A DNA stretch of 59,433 nt from JBEBGV01 sp040081265 (GCA_040081265.1 JBEBGV010000027.1:1-59433); one strand, 5' to 3'. Positions 24,489 to 33,773 are shown, counted from the first letter of the stretch. Translations and numbers: made by a program. Notes: generated by a model not told the origin, from the sequence alone.

Positions 24489-26723
24489 TCAGAAGCTGAG
24501 CAGGTGCGTGACCTTCAGCACCAGCGCACGATTGGGAACCTGCGCGGCGGTGGGCTGGCTGATGTCGATGAACCTCGAATCGTTGTAGACGATGAAGACG
24601 TCGCTCAGCGGGTGGTGGATGAAGTCGTAGCGGATGTTCGACGCGAACTGCCTGGTGACGCTGTTGTACTGCAGGAACGCGTTGAGGAACATCCGGGTGG
24701 AAAACGACGCGTCGACGCGCAGCGACGACAAGTTGGTGTCGAAGGACGTCCCTCCTGGCAGCTCAATCATGTCCCGCGTGATGCTGAGGGTGGCGGCCAG
24801 TTTCTCGTTCACCCGCAGGCGGCTGGTTGCCGTGAAGCCCTTCCGGGCTCCGTTGTAGAAGTCACCAAATCGCCAGGCCCCGTTGAAGGACACTTTCTGC
24901 GCGTTGCTCGAGTCGTACGACACCGCCTGACTGTTGAAGCGATAGCGACCCGCCGGGATGAAGCGACCCGCAGGCATGCCTTGCGGCCGGAACGGGGCGG
25001 TGAGGAGTTCCTCGTTGCGGGTGAACGTATAGTCGGCACCCGCGCCATCGAAAAAGTCCACCGACAGGCCGGGCATGGTTGTGGCGGTCTCGACGCCGAT
25101 CTCGCCGCCGGTCGCCGGGTTGAGCGCGTCGCGCGTGTAACGGGCATATGTGAGTTGCGGGCGAATCTCACGGACGGTCGGCGCCAGCGAGGCTGGTCGG
25201 ATCCGCCGCAAGGCGTTCGCCGTGATGATGTCGACACCCTGGCGTGGAATGAACCCCAACTCGTCGCGGAACGAATCCCCGAGGGAGGTCATGCTCGCCC
25301 CAACCTGGGTGAGGCCGGAGTCGAACTGGGCACCGCCACGCCATGCGTCACCGCCGCCGATGCCAGTCTTGTCGGAGTGCATGAACATCCCGTCAACGGT
25401 CCACGCGCGGGTCGGGTAGAAGCGGAGATCCGCGCCGACAAGGCGATTCGACGTCCCGCCGCGTTCCTTGTCCAGATAGAACACACCCGCCGACGAGTTG
25501 CTCAGGAACTCGCGGCCGACGCGGAACACCGAGTAGTTCGCCGAGGGCAGGGACGCGGCGTTCGGGCGGTGTTCGCCCTCGGTCTGCATGTTGAGCAGCG
25601 CGATGCTGGTGCGCCCCACCTTTCCGGTCAGGCGGAGTCCTCCAACGATAGGAATCGGCGTCCCCGAGTCGCTCAATCCGATCGTGCGGCTGAAGAACGG
25701 CACCAGATTGCTGGCGCTGGTGGCGGGCGGGCCGATCTGAAACGCACCCTGGTTCTCCAGAAAGAACTCGCGCTTCTCGGGAAAGAACAGGCTGAACCGC
25801 GTCAGGTTGATCTGTTGCGCGTCGGTCTCCACCTGCGAAAAATCAGTGCGCCAGGTGCCGTCGAGCACGAGATTGGTGCCCAGCCCGACCTTGACATCCA
25901 GCCCGCCATCAGCGTCTGACTGGTTCCGTCCAGGTGTCTGTCGCGTCGTTCCCGTTACGAACGGCTTCACCCGGATGTTGCGGCCAGGACTGACCCCTGA
26001 AATGCCCTCGAGCAGTCCCTCGTACGACGTTTTGAACTGGTTGAACTGCCGTGGCGTCGGGCTCCAGACGGTCTGCTCGTTGGTGTGCCGGATCAACCGG
26101 AAGATCTGTAGCCCCCAGACCTGGTCGTCTCTCCGCGGGAAGCGAAGCTGCTTGAACGGAATGGCCTCCTCGACGTACCAGACAGTTCCCTCGACGGTCG
26201 AGCGGCAGACCCAGACCGCGTCCCAGTTGGCATTGATACTCCGTCCGTCATCGTAGGATTGCGAGTCGCGAAGGGCGCAGCCGGGGTTGGTCTGGAAGTT
26301 GTACGCGTTCAGCCGATCGAGGAAGGTGTCGAGCACGACGACGTAGAGATCACCTGCGCGGGCGGCAAAGTCCCGCTTGAGCTCATTGGTGACCAGCTTC
26401 TCGGGCTCGGGCTCGTGGAAGGTCGCTCCGATGTAGAGGTACTCGTCGTCGTAGAGGAAACGCACTTCCGACCGATGCTCGTCGGTGATGGGCGCGCCTT
26501 CGCGGGGTTGCTGCTGCACGAACCCGTCTGCTGCCGGTGTCGTCGCCCACTCCTTCTCACTCAGGCGTCCATCAATGACAATCGCTCCCCGGGGAATGCG
26601 GGTGGCGCTGGCCCGTTTCTGCGCTGCGGGTGCCGTGGGTCCGGTTTGCGCTGCGGTCTGAAACGGGATGAGGAGGGTCAGCAGGAGCCAGACGGCGAGC
26701 GCACGCTCGCGGCACGGTGACAT
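24489..26723 (-). CDS. DUF5916-type protein: CBM9-like domain plus outer-membrane barrel (copy 1)
   Basis: About 744 residues from ATG 26723, where a signal peptide begins (RALAVWLLLTLLIPFQTAAQ). A CBM9-like beta-sandwich (about 40-240: IVIDGRLSEKEW, DEYLYIGATFHE, YVEEAIPFKQLRFP) precedes a long barrel-like region holding the family signature INLTRFSLFFPEKREFFLENQG and ending THLLSF. It is the most divergent of the four copies here and lacks the LFRF end of the others. It should be an outer-membrane protein, possibly binding or transporting a carbohydrate or peptide; the function is unproven. Divergent from the pirin gene across 97 bases. Confidence 0.85.
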   Translation of the reverse strand: MSPCRERALAVWLLLTLLIPFQTAAQTGPTAPAAQKRASATRIPRGAIVIDGRLSEKEWATTPAADGFVQQQPREGAPITDEHRSEVRFLYDDEYLYIGATFHEPEPEKLVTNELKRDFAARAGDLYVVVLDTFLDRLNAYNFQTNPGCALRDSQSYDDGRSINANWDAVWVCRSTVEGTVWYVEEAIPFKQLRFPRRDDQVWGLQIFRLIRHTNEQTVWSPTPRQFNQFKTSYEGLLEGISGVSPGRNIRVKPFVTGTTRQTPGRNQSDADGGLDVKVGLGTNLVLDGTWRTDFSQVETDAQQINLTRFSLFFPEKREFFLENQGAFQIGPPATSASNLVPFFSRTIGLSDSGTPIPIVGGLRLTGKVGRTSIALLNMQTEGEHRPNAASLPSANYSVFRVGREFLSNSSAGVFYLDKERGGTSNRLVGADLRFYPTRAWTVDGMFMHSDKTGIGGGDAWRGGAQFDSGLTQVGASMTSLGDSFRDELGFIPRQGVDIITANALRRIRPASLAPTVREIRPQLTYARYTRDALNPATGGEIGVETATTMPGLSVDFFDGAGADYTFTRNEELLTAPFRPQGMPAGRFIPAGRYRFNSQAVSYDSSNAQKVSFNGAWRFGDFYNGARKGFTATSRLRVNEKLAATLSITRDMIELPGGTSFDTNLSSLRVDASFSTRMFLNAFLQYNSVTRQFASNIRYDFIHHPLSDVFIVYNDSRFIDISQPTAAQVPNRALVLKVTHLLSF

Positions 26724-26820
26724 TGCGCGGAATTGTACCCGGCTTTGGCGGCGCCCTCTTGTGATGCCGCAAGGCGACACGCTACTGTAGCGCTCGACGC
26801 TCGTCAGCGCAGGGGGAGAG

Positions 26821-27540
26821 ATGCTCGAAGTTCGACGGTCTGAGGATCGTGGCGTAGGAAAGCTCGACTGGCTCGATGCGAATTTCACCTTCTCGTTCGG
26901 ACCCTACAAGAATCCCGAGCAAATCGGATTCTCGGATCTTCGGCTGCTGAACGACGACCGCGTCAAAGGTGGCGGCGGGTTTGCGTCCCACGAGCACACC
27001 GACACCGAGGTGTTCTCGTACGTGCTGAGCGGCGCGCTCGAACACAAGGACTCGATGGGCTACGGGTCTGTGGTGCGCGCTGGCGAGGTGCTCACCATGA
27101 GTACAGGCACGGGCATCAGCCACAGCGAGTTCAACCACTCTGCCACCGAGGGTGTGCACTTCCTCCAGATCTGGATGGTTCCCAGCCGCAAAGGCGTGAC
27201 ACCGCGTTACGGCCAGAAGCACTTCGGCCCCGCTGAAAAACGCGGACGGTTCGCCTGCATCATTGCGCCAGACGAGCGCGACGGGTCATTGCCGCTGTAT
27301 CTGGACGGCTGTGTCTATGCGGGCCTGATCGACGGCGACGAGGAGGCAGAAATCACGCTGGCACCTGGCCGCTATGCCTACGTGCACGTCATCGGTGGCG
27401 GCGTGAGCGTCAACGGGGTGGAACTGGCTGACGGCGATGGGGCACGGGTTCGACACGAGTCACGCCTCTCGTTCTCTGGTGGACGCAACGCCGAGGTGCT
27501 CGTATTCGATCTGCGGCCACGCGAACTTCCCGACGCATGA
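26821..27540 (+). CDS. Pirin family protein (YhhW-like cupin)
   Basis: 239 residues, bicupin fold. The first cupin has GGFASHEHTDTEVFSYVLSG with the metal ligands of pirins (HEH...E), then SVVRAGEVLTMSTGTGISHSEFN with another His. WMVPSRKGVTPRYGQKHF is typical of the YhhW subgroup. Members bind Fe(II) and some cleave quercetin; others act as redox-sensing co-regulators. There is no signal peptide. GGGGGAG lies just before ATG 26821. The stop overlaps the next gene start by four bases (ATGA, 27537-27540), so pirin and a DUF5916 barrel protein are translationally coupled. Confidence 0.93.
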   Translation: MLEVRRSEDRGVGKLDWLDANFTFSFGPYKNPEQIGFSDLRLLNDDRVKGGGGFASHEHTDTEVFSYVLSGALEHKDSMGYGSVVRAGEVLTMSTGTGISHSEFNHSATEGVHFLQIWMVPSRKGVTPRYGQKHFGPAEKRGRFACIIAPDERDGSLPLYLDGCVYAGLIDGDEEAEITLAPGRYAYVHVIGGGVSVNGVELADGDGARVRHESRLSFSGGRNAEVLVFDLRPRELPDA

Positions 27541-29816
27541 CCACCAGGTTCGCCTGCGCCTGCGCAACGATCCTCCTGCTGGCCGGCGCCACTCACGCCG
27601 CAGGGCAGGCGGTGGCCCCGGCGTTTGACGGACCAGCCGCGCCGATGGCTCCAGCGGTTCTGGCGCGTGACAGCCAGGGCCGTGTCACCGTCCGCGCCGT
27701 ACGACTGGCGTCCCCGCTGACGATCGACGGCACGTTGTCGGAGCCGACCTACGAAGTCACCGAGTCCATGGGCGGGTTCATTCAGAATGAGCCAAGCCCG
27801 GGAGCTCCCGCGACCGAGCGCACCGAGGTCTGGCTGTTCTTTGATGGCGACAACGTCTACATCTCCGCGCGGTGCTGGGACAGCGACCCGTCCTCAATCG
27901 TCTCGACCGAACTGCGTCGGGACAACAACACGATCTTCAACGGCAACGACATCATCGCGATAGCCCTCGATACCTTCCACGACGGACGAAATTCCCTGCT
28001 CTTCACCATCAACCCCAGCGGGGGCCGTCAGGATGGCCAGGTCACCAACGAACGGCAGTACAACGGGGACTGGAATCCCATCTGGAGAGTGCAGACCGCG
28101 CGCTTCGATCAGGGGTGGACCCTCGAGATGGCGCTGCCGTTCAAGTCGATCCGGTATGGCGGGGCACCGGGGCAGCTCTGGGGCCTCAACGTCATGCGCG
28201 TGAAGCGCTCGAAGGTCGAAGTCTCGTTCCTGAGCCAGGTGCCGCCCGCCCGCGGACAGCAGGCGGTTCAGCAAGTCTCGATGGCAGCGACGGTCACCGG
28301 TCTCGAGCTGCCGACCTCGGCCCGGCCCCTGGACCTGAAGCCGTACGTCACCTCGAGCCTCACATCGGATCTTCGTGCCACACGCCCCAGCCACAATGTC
28401 ATCGGGAGCGACGTCGGCCTGGACGCGAAGTATGCGCTCACCAAAGGCGTGACCGGTGACTTGACCGTGCGCACAGACTTCGCGCAGGTCGAAGCCGACG
28501 AACAGCAGGTGAACCTCACACGCTTCAGCCTGTTCTTTCCTGAAAAGCGGGAGTTCTTTCTCGAGAACCAGGGCATGTTCGGTTTTGGTGGCGTGTCCAG
28601 CTCCGGGCAGAACGCGGGTCAGAGCGATGCCCCGATCCTGTTCTACAGCCGACGCATTGGCCTCAATCAGGGCCGCGTGGTCCCGCTCGAAGTTGGCGGT
28701 CGTGTCACGGGACAGGCTGGTGGCTTCGGTATCGGGCTGCTCAGCATCCAGACCGGAGACGATAGTGCGGACGGGCGACCGGCGACCACCCCGTCGACCA
28801 ATTTTTCCGTCGTGCGACTGAAGAAGGACGTTCTTCGTCGCAGCAGCATCGGCGTGATTGCCACCAACAGAACCGTGTTGCAGACAGGGCAGGGCGCCAA
28901 CCGCGCGTACGGTGTCGACGGGTCCTTTTCCTTTTTTCAGAACCTTCTCATCAATACCTACTGGGCGCGAACCGACACCGACGGTCTGCGCGGTGATGCC
29001 CGGAGCTATCGCGCGCAACTCGACTACACCGCGGACCGGTACACGGTGCAGGCCGAACGTCTCGCGATCGGCGATCACTTCAACCCGGAAATCGGCTTCG
29101 TGCGTCGCGACAACATGCGGCGCAACTACGGTGTGTTCAAGTTCACTCCCCGTGTCTCCTCGCCATCGATCCGGAAGCTGTCGTACGGCGCCTCGCTGGC
29201 CTATGTGACAGGGGGAGATGGACTGCTCGAGACCCGCGAGCAGAATGGGGAGTTCGGCATCGACTTTCTGAACAACGACAAGCTCTATGTCAGTGTCAGC
29301 AATCTGTTTGACTTGTTGCGGCGGCCGTTCGCGATTGGTCCGGGCGTGACGCTCCCTTCAGGCGGCTACGCCTATCGCAACGTCAAGGTCAACTACAACA
29401 TGAGTCAGGGGCACGCGGTCGGAGCGAACATCACCTTCGACCGGGGCTCGTTCTATAACGGCGACAAGACGTCGCTGTCGATCGCGCGTGGCCGCGTGCG
29501 CGTGAGCAGCCGGATGTCGGCCGAGCCGACCTACTCCGTCAATCGCGTGTCGCTCGATCAGGGCCGGTTCACCACCCATCAGGCGGGCGCCCGCCTGACC
29601 TACACGATGACGCCGCTGATGTTCACCAGCGCGCTGGTGCAGTACAGCTCGAGCCAGAACACGGTCTCAGTGAATGCGCGGCTGCGGTGGGAGTATCAGC
29701 CGGGCAGTGAATTGTTCATCGTCTACAACGAAGAGCGGGACACGCTCGCGCGCTCGTTTCCGGACGCCATGAACCGTGCGCTCATCGTCAAGGTGAACAA
29801 GTTGTTCCGGTTCTAG
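27537..29816 (+). CDS. DUF5916-type protein (copy 2)
   Basis: 759 residues with a signal peptide (CACATILLLAGATHAAGQ). The CBM9-like domain (about 50-250) includes LTIDGTLSEPTYE, FFDGDNVYISARCWD, NPIWRVQTARFDQGW and MALPFKSIRYG. The barrel part has VNLTRFSLFFPEKREFFLENQG and ends VNKLFRF with a terminal Phe, as expected for outer-membrane insertion by the BAM complex. Strongly similar to the copies at 53859 and 56219. Coupled to the pirin gene by a 4-base overlap. No substrate is indicated. Confidence 0.9.
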   Translation: MTTRFACACATILLLAGATHAAGQAVAPAFDGPAAPMAPAVLARDSQGRVTVRAVRLASPLTIDGTLSEPTYEVTESMGGFIQNEPSPGAPATERTEVWLFFDGDNVYISARCWDSDPSSIVSTELRRDNNTIFNGNDIIAIALDTFHDGRNSLLFTINPSGGRQDGQVTNERQYNGDWNPIWRVQTARFDQGWTLEMALPFKSIRYGGAPGQLWGLNVMRVKRSKVEVSFLSQVPPARGQQAVQQVSMAATVTGLELPTSARPLDLKPYVTSSLTSDLRATRPSHNVIGSDVGLDAKYALTKGVTGDLTVRTDFAQVEADEQQVNLTRFSLFFPEKREFFLENQGMFGFGGVSSSGQNAGQSDAPILFYSRRIGLNQGRVVPLEVGGRVTGQAGGFGIGLLSIQTGDDSADGRPATTPSTNFSVVRLKKDVLRRSSIGVIATNRTVLQTGQGANRAYGVDGSFSFFQNLLINTYWARTDTDGLRGDARSYRAQLDYTADRYTVQAERLAIGDHFNPEIGFVRRDNMRRNYGVFKFTPRVSSPSIRKLSYGASLAYVTGGDGLLETREQNGEFGIDFLNNDKLYVSVSNLFDLLRRPFAIGPGVTLPSGGYAYRNVKVNYNMSQGHAVGANITFDRGSFYNGDKTSLSIARGRVRVSSRMSAEPTYSVNRVSLDQGRFTTHQAGARLTYTMTPLMFTSALVQYSSSQNTVSVNARLRWEYQPGSELFIVYNEERDTLARSFPDAMNRALIVKVNKLFRF

Positions 29817-29843
29817 AGACCGCGCCAGATCTGGTCGGAAGAA

Positions 29844-30609
29844 AAATGGGGTCGGAGGTCATTTAAAGAGGACACCCGCCTTCCGGCACGGCATCTCGCT
29901 TGCGTAGGCCGACACCATGCCACGCCCACCGCGAGGACCAATGTCTGGTCTGCTCTTTCACCTCATGAACAGGGCCGCAAAGCGCGCAACCCTGTTCGAG
30001 GGTCACGGGGACTACGAAGCATTCATCGCACTGCTACGGCATGCTGCCAAACGTCTTCGCGTTGCAATCTATGCGTACTGTGTGATGCCGAATCACTGGC
30101 ATCTCATTGCTTCGGCACGGGACGAAGGAGGAATCTCCCGGTTCATGCACTGGCTGACGACGACCCATGCGCGTCGGTGGCAATTATTTCGAGGGACTGA
30201 CGGACAGGGTGCCGTCTACCAAGGGCGATTTCGCGCGGTGGCGGTTGCCGAAGACCGCCACTTCCTGTGGGTGTGTCGATACGTCGAGCGGAATGCGGTG
30301 CGTGCGTCGCTCGTCGCGAGGGCAGAGGACTGGCAGTGGAGCAGCCTCGGTGCACGTGTCAGAAACGGCGACATCGACTGGTTGGCGACGTGGCCAGTTC
30401 CGCAACCTCCCGGATGGGTCGAGCACGTCAACCTTCCCCAGACAGCCGCCGAGCTGGCGGCGTTCCGCTCCAGCGTTCGGAGAGGCGAGCCCTACGGTGA
30501 TGCTGAATGGTCTGCCAGGATTGCGCAGAGGACAGGGCGTAACTGCAGTAGGCGCCCACGGGGCCGCCCGAAGCGGACCGTCCTCTTTAAATGACCTCCG
30601 ACCCCATTT
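29844..30609 (+). mobile_element. REP-associated transposase unit bounded by 30-bp perfect inverted repeats
   Basis: The left end at 29844-29873 starts AAATGGGGTCGGAGGTCATT, and its exact reverse complement lies at 30580-30609. The transposase gene fills the interior, and its last four codons and stop are inside the right repeat. The unit is 766 bp. No target duplication is evident, as expected for HUH transposases. Similar GGGGTC-type repeats commonly flank such genes. Confidence 0.85.
29917..30594 (+). CDS. REP-associated tyrosine transposase (Y1_Tnp, IS200-like)
   Basis: 225 residues. The HUH motif is H60-W-H62 in VMPNHWHLIASA, and the catalytic tyrosine is probably Tyr122 in VCRYVERNAVRA. 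The start region (PPRGPMSGLLFHLMNRA) and the length agree with this group, which processes single-stranded REP sequences. The C-terminal tail is basic (RRPRGRPKRTVLFK), and its final codons lie in the right inverted repeat. The reading frame is intact, so the element may be active. Confidence 0.93.
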   Translation: MPRPPRGPMSGLLFHLMNRAAKRATLFEGHGDYEAFIALLRHAAKRLRVAIYAYCVMPNHWHLIASARDEGGISRFMHWLTTTHARRWQLFRGTDGQGAVYQGRFRAVAVAEDRHFLWVCRYVERNAVRASLVARAEDWQWSSLGARVRNGDIDWLATWPVPQPPGWVEHVNLPQTAAELAAFRSSVRRGEPYGDAEWSARIAQRTGRNCSRRPRGRPKRTVLFK

Positions 30610-30684
30610 CTGTTTCGGAGATCCGCTCAGATCAGTGTCTGAGAGGTACGGGCGCGCGAGCGCGTAGTGAATGTGACGAACGAT

Positions 30685-31323
30685 TCAAGTATCCGACGCC
30701 TGTATATGAATGCCGCATTCGAGCTTCTGGCCCTGCCATCGGCCCGAGCGCGGGTTATTCGGGTCATCGGGAAGCGCGGTGCACGGCTCGCACCCGATGC
30801 TGGTATATCCCTGATCATATAGAGGGAGAAGGCCCAGCTTATAGGCCTTCGCATATGTCCAGACATCCTTGTTGGTCCAGGCAGCCAGCGGGCTGACGCG
30901 CTGGATGATCTTTCCGCTCGGCAGCTTGAACGGCTCCACCTGCTGCAGGTTGGCGCGCGACGGCGACTGGTCGCGGCGAAGCGCGGTGAACCAGACGTCG
31001 TACTGCTCGAGGGCCGAGAACAGGGGACCGACCTTGTGGCGATCGCAACAGGCCTTGGTGCCCTCACGTTCCCAGAGTCCCTTCTGCGGTTCCGCCGCGC
31101 GCAGGGTGATCAGGTTCAACTGCTGCGAGATCGCCTGTTCGTCCTTGTAGCGGTAGGTCTCGGCGAAATGGTGCACCGTGTCGAGGAACAACACCGGGAT
31201 GTCGGGCTGCTCCTGCTGGAGCATGTGTGTCAGCACGACGCACTCCGCCTGGAAGCTCGACGTGATGCACGGCGCCGTGGCCGTGCGGAGCATCTCGGCA
31301 ATCACCACCCGTGGTTCGCTCAT
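30685..31323 (-). CDS. cysH: Adenylylsulfate reductase, assimilatory (CysH, APS type)
   Basis: 212 residues of the PAPS reductase family. It carries the two cysteine pairs that ligate a [4Fe-4S] cluster in the APS-using branch (Cys92-Cys93 in KACCDRHK, Cys178 and Cys181 in GCEPC) plus the C-terminal redox Cys203 in ECGIH. It reduces APS to sulfite in the cytoplasm. Consistently, cysN has no fused APS kinase and no cysC is visible, so PAPS is bypassed. The start overlaps the cysN stop by four bases (31320-31323), making it the last gene of a cysD-cysN-cysH operon. Sulfite reductase is not in this window. Confidence 0.95.
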   Translation of the reverse strand: MSEPRVVIAEMLRTATAPCITSSFQAECVVLTHMLQQEQPDIPVLFLDTVHHFAETYRYKDEQAISQQLNLITLRAAEPQKGLWEREGTKACCDRHKVGPLFSALEQYDVWFTALRRDQSPSRANLQQVEPFKLPSGKIIQRVSPLAAWTNKDVWTYAKAYKLGLLPLYDQGYTSIGCEPCTALPDDPNNPRSGRWQGQKLECGIHIQASDT

Positions 31324-32627
31324 GTCAGCATCTCCTCGAGGGCACGACGGACCAGCGCGACGGCCTCTTCATCGCTCGCCGCGCCGCGGGCAAGCCGTGC
31401 GATACGCTCGGCGGCTGTCACCGGCGCGGCATCGGTCACGGTGGTCGCTTCCCGCACCGCGTTGCCGATCATCCCGGCGCCGGCGGTGAAGTGCGTGCCG
31501 GGGTCAATCAGGATGAAGCTGCCGGTCGTGCGGTTTGTGTCGTACCGATCGAACACCAGAGGACGCGCGGTCGAGACGGTGACCGTGCCGATCTGGTTCA
31601 GGACCATGCCGTGGTTGACCTCGGCGGTGACGGTGCGTGTCCCGTGCTTCAGCAGGTAGGTGCGTCCGGGATCCAGCGGGCGCTCATCCATCCACACCAG
31701 TTCGGCCTCGAAGCGCTGCCCGACGACCGGGGGTTCCAGTGTGAGCGTATCGCCGCGGCTGGTGTCGATCTCCCGATCGAAGGTCAGCGTGACCGACATC
31801 GGGGCGAAGGCCCAGTCGAGGTCGCCGTCGTAGGTCACGATCCGCTTGACTTGTGCGCTCTGACCCGACGGCCACGAGTAGACCGTGTCGCCCACGCGCA
31901 CGGCGCCGGACGCAATCTGGCCGGCGTAGCCGCGAAAATCCTGATCCGGCCGCACGACCAGTTGCACCGGCAGCCGGAAGGGCAGAGCCGGGAGATTGCG
32001 GTGCACGTGCACGGTTTCGAGATACTCGAGCAGCGGCGGCCCCTCGAACCACGGCGTGCGCTCGCTGACGGTGGTGACGTTGTCGCCGTGCAGCGCGCTC
32101 ATCGGAATCGCGTGGACTGTGGCACCCGACAGCAGGTCGCCGAAGTCGTCCTGAATCTTCTCGTAGATGTCCCGGTCGAAACCGACCAGGTCCATCTTGT
32201 TGATCGCCAGGACGAAGTCCTGGATGCCGAGCAGCCGGGCGATGCGGGCATGGCGACGGGACTGGGTCAGCACGCCGTTGCGGGCGTCGACCAGCAGGAT
32301 AGCCACGTCGGCCGTCGACGCACCCGTGGCCATGTTGCGCGTGTACTGTTCATGCCCGGGCGTATCGGCGAGGATGAACTTGCGCCGCGCGGTGGCGAAG
32401 TAGCGGTACGCGACATCGATGGTGATGCCCTGCTCGCGCTCTGCCTTGAGCCCGTCGGTGAAGAGCGAGAAGTCAATCGGGCCGGCTGAGCGGTTTTTGG
32501 AGGCTTTCTCGACCGAGTGAATCTGGTCGTCGTAGATCGACTGCGAATCGTAGAGCAGGCGCCCGATCAGCGTGCTCTTCCCGTCGTCGACGCTCCCTGC
32601 CGTGCAGATCCTGAGTAGTCCTGACAC
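31320..32627 (-). CDS. cysN: Sulfate adenylyltransferase subunit 1, GTPase (CysN)
   Basis: 435 residues. G1 GSVDDGKSTLIGRLLYDSQ (11-29), G3 DTPGHEQYTRNMATGA and G4 NKMDLV are present, followed by the EF-Tu-like beta-barrel domains (SGAVRVGDTVYSWPSGQ). GTP hydrolysis drives APS formation with CysD. There is no C-terminal CysC domain, so this is not a CysNC fusion. It starts 2 bases after the cysD stop and overlaps cysH by four bases, so the three genes are tightly coupled and share any control exerted in the cysD leader. Confidence 0.95.
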   Translation of the reverse strand: MSGLLRICTAGSVDDGKSTLIGRLLYDSQSIYDDQIHSVEKASKNRSAGPIDFSLFTDGLKAEREQGITIDVAYRYFATARRKFILADTPGHEQYTRNMATGASTADVAILLVDARNGVLTQSRRHARIARLLGIQDFVLAINKMDLVGFDRDIYEKIQDDFGDLLSGATVHAIPMSALHGDNVTTVSERTPWFEGPPLLEYLETVHVHRNLPALPFRLPVQLVVRPDQDFRGYAGQIASGAVRVGDTVYSWPSGQSAQVKRIVTYDGDLDWAFAPMSVTLTFDREIDTSRGDTLTLEPPVVGQRFEAELVWMDERPLDPGRTYLLKHGTRTVTAEVNHGMVLNQIGTVTVSTARPLVFDRYDTNRTTGSFILIDPGTHFTAGAGMIGNAVREATTVTDAAPVTAAERIARLARGAASDEEAVALVRRALEEMLT

Positions 32628-32629
32628 GT

Positions 32630-33586
32630 TCAGAAGTATCCTTCCCGCTTCTTGATCTCCATCGACCCGTCCTGGTCATGATCGATGATGCGCAGCTGTC
32701 GTTCGGACTGACGTGTCGCGATCAATTCCTCGATGATCTTCGGCACGGTGTCGGCCTCTGATTTGATCGCTCCCGTGCACGGTGAGCAGCCGAGCGAGCG
32801 CATCCGGCACTTGACCACCTGCGGCTTCTCTCCAGGCATCGTCACCACGAACGGCTGCTCCTGGACGATGAGCGAGTTGCCACGGACGATGACTTCGCGT
32901 TCCCTGGCGAAGTAGAGCGGCACAATCGGGATGTTCTCGACGTGGATGTACTGCCAGACGTCGATCTCGGTCCAGTTCGACAGCGGGAACACTCGAATGC
33001 TCTCGCCGTTCCGGATGCGGGCATTCAGCAGGTTCCAGAGTTCGGGGCGCTGACGCTTGGGATCCCACTGTCCGTTGACGTCGCGCACGGAGAACACACG
33101 CTCCTTGGCGCGGGACCGTTCTTCATCCCGCCGTGCGCCGCCGAGGGCGGCGTCGAAGTTGCCGGCATTGAGGGCGTCGAGCAGCGACTTCGTCTTGAGC
33201 AGGCCGCAGCAGCGCTGGGTGCCGACCTTGAACGGCTGGGTGCCGTCGGCAATCGCTTCCTCATTGGTGTGGACAATCAGCCGCGCCCCGACCGACTTGG
33301 TGAACTCGTCCCGGAACGTGATCATCTCGCGGAACTTGTAGGTCGTGTCGACGTGCAGCAGTGGAAAGGGAATTGGCCCGGGATAGAAGGCCTTCTGCGC
33401 GAGGCGCAGCATCACCGAAGAGTCCTTGCCGATGGAGTAGAGCATCACCGGACGCTCGAACTCGGCGACCACTTCCCGGAGGATGTGGATGCTCTCGGAT
33501 TCGAGGGCACGCAGGTGATCGAGCGTCGGGATGACTGCGGCGGTGTCGATGGTGGCTACGGAAGACATGATGATGTTCTGACGCAT
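32630..33586 (-). CDS. cysD: Sulfate adenylyltransferase subunit 2 (CysD)
   Basis: 318 residues (312 if the ATG at 33568 is used; neither has a strong ribosome-binding site). LDHLRALESESIHILREV, VMLYSIGKDSSVMLRLA (PP-loop) and RRDEERSRAKERVFSVRD are diagnostic. It forms APS from sulfate and ATP with CysN. First gene of cysDNH. The 175 bases before it hold an intrinsic terminator (33613-33642), a Cys-rich leader peptide (33686-33763) and a promoter (33774-33803), so expression must pass an attenuator. Confidence 0.95.
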   Translation of the reverse strand: MRQNIIMSSVATIDTAAVIPTLDHLRALESESIHILREVVAEFERPVMLYSIGKDSSVMLRLAQKAFYPGPIPFPLLHVDTTYKFREMITFRDEFTKSVGARLIVHTNEEAIADGTQPFKVGTQRCCGLLKTKSLLDALNAGNFDAALGGARRDEERSRAKERVFSVRDVNGQWDPKRQRPELWNLLNARIRNGESIRVFPLSNWTEIDVWQYIHVENIPIVPLYFAREREVIVRGNSLIVQEQPFVVTMPGEKPQVVKCRMRSLGCSPCTGAIKSEADTVPKIIEELIATRQSERQLRIIDHDQDGSMEIKKREGYF

Positions 33587-33612
33587 TCCAGGGGGCGGTT
33601 GTCCCCGACAAC

Positions 33613-33642
33613 AAAAAAGCCCGGCGGTAACCCCCGGGCTTT
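33613..33642 (-). terminator. Intrinsic terminator in the cysDNH leader (attenuator)
   Basis: On the minus strand AAAGCCCGG (33642-33634) and CCGGGCTTT (33624-33616) form a 9-bp stem with a 9-base loop, and the T-run extends to six (33618-33613). It lies 43 nt after the stop of the Cys-rich leader ORF and 27 nt before the cysD ATG. A terminator inside a gene's own leader, pointing into the operon, is the layout of transcription attenuation. Confidence 0.88.
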
Positions 33643-33685
33643 CGATCTCATTGGTGTTGAAGGACTTGCGTCGCTTACCCCAACC

Positions 33686-33763
33686 TCAGGACCGAGTGCG
33701 CGGGACCGCGCGTGCTCGACGGCAACAACAACAGGAACAGGGGCGACAGGGACGGCCGGACAC
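33686..33763 (-). CDS. Cysteine-rich leader peptide upstream of cysDNH (25 residues)
   Basis: The frame begins with GTG at 33763 and ends with TGA at 33686-33688. It encodes MSGRPCRPCSCCCC followed by an Arg-rich tail. Six of 25 residues are Cys, four of them consecutive (TGT TGT TGT TGC, 33733-33722). AAGG lies 5 nt before the GTG, but the inferred transcription start is so close that translation may be near-leaderless. A hairpin, GCGCG/CGCGC (33698-33711), overlaps codons 18-22; a ribosome stalled on the Cys run would cover it. I infer a cysteine-tRNA-sensing leader peptide. The same frame is open further upstream, but there it would cross the promoter and the divergent gene. Compare the second leader at 34911. 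Confidence 0.75.
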   Translation of the reverse strand: MSGRPCRPCSCCCCRRARAVPRTRS

Positions 33764-33773
33764 GATGCCTTGA

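Noticed and set aside
24324..25919. A 531-codon plus-strand frame opposite DUF5916 copy 1.
   Set aside because: Antisense to a conserved gene, overlaps the cytochrome P460 gene, and shows no family motif.
27894..29078. A 394-codon minus-strand frame opposite DUF5916 copy 2.
   Set aside because: Shadow of a conserved coding region with no motif and no ribosome-binding site.
29844..29873. The 30-bp repeat as a transcription terminator for the DUF5916 gene.
   Set aside because: It is not self-complementary; its partner is 700 bp away at the other end of the transposase gene.
33605..33660. SAM or T-box riboswitch as explanation for the terminator before cysD.
   Set aside because: No T-box sequence, specifier loop or SAM-aptamer helices are visible; the region between leader stop and terminator is too short.
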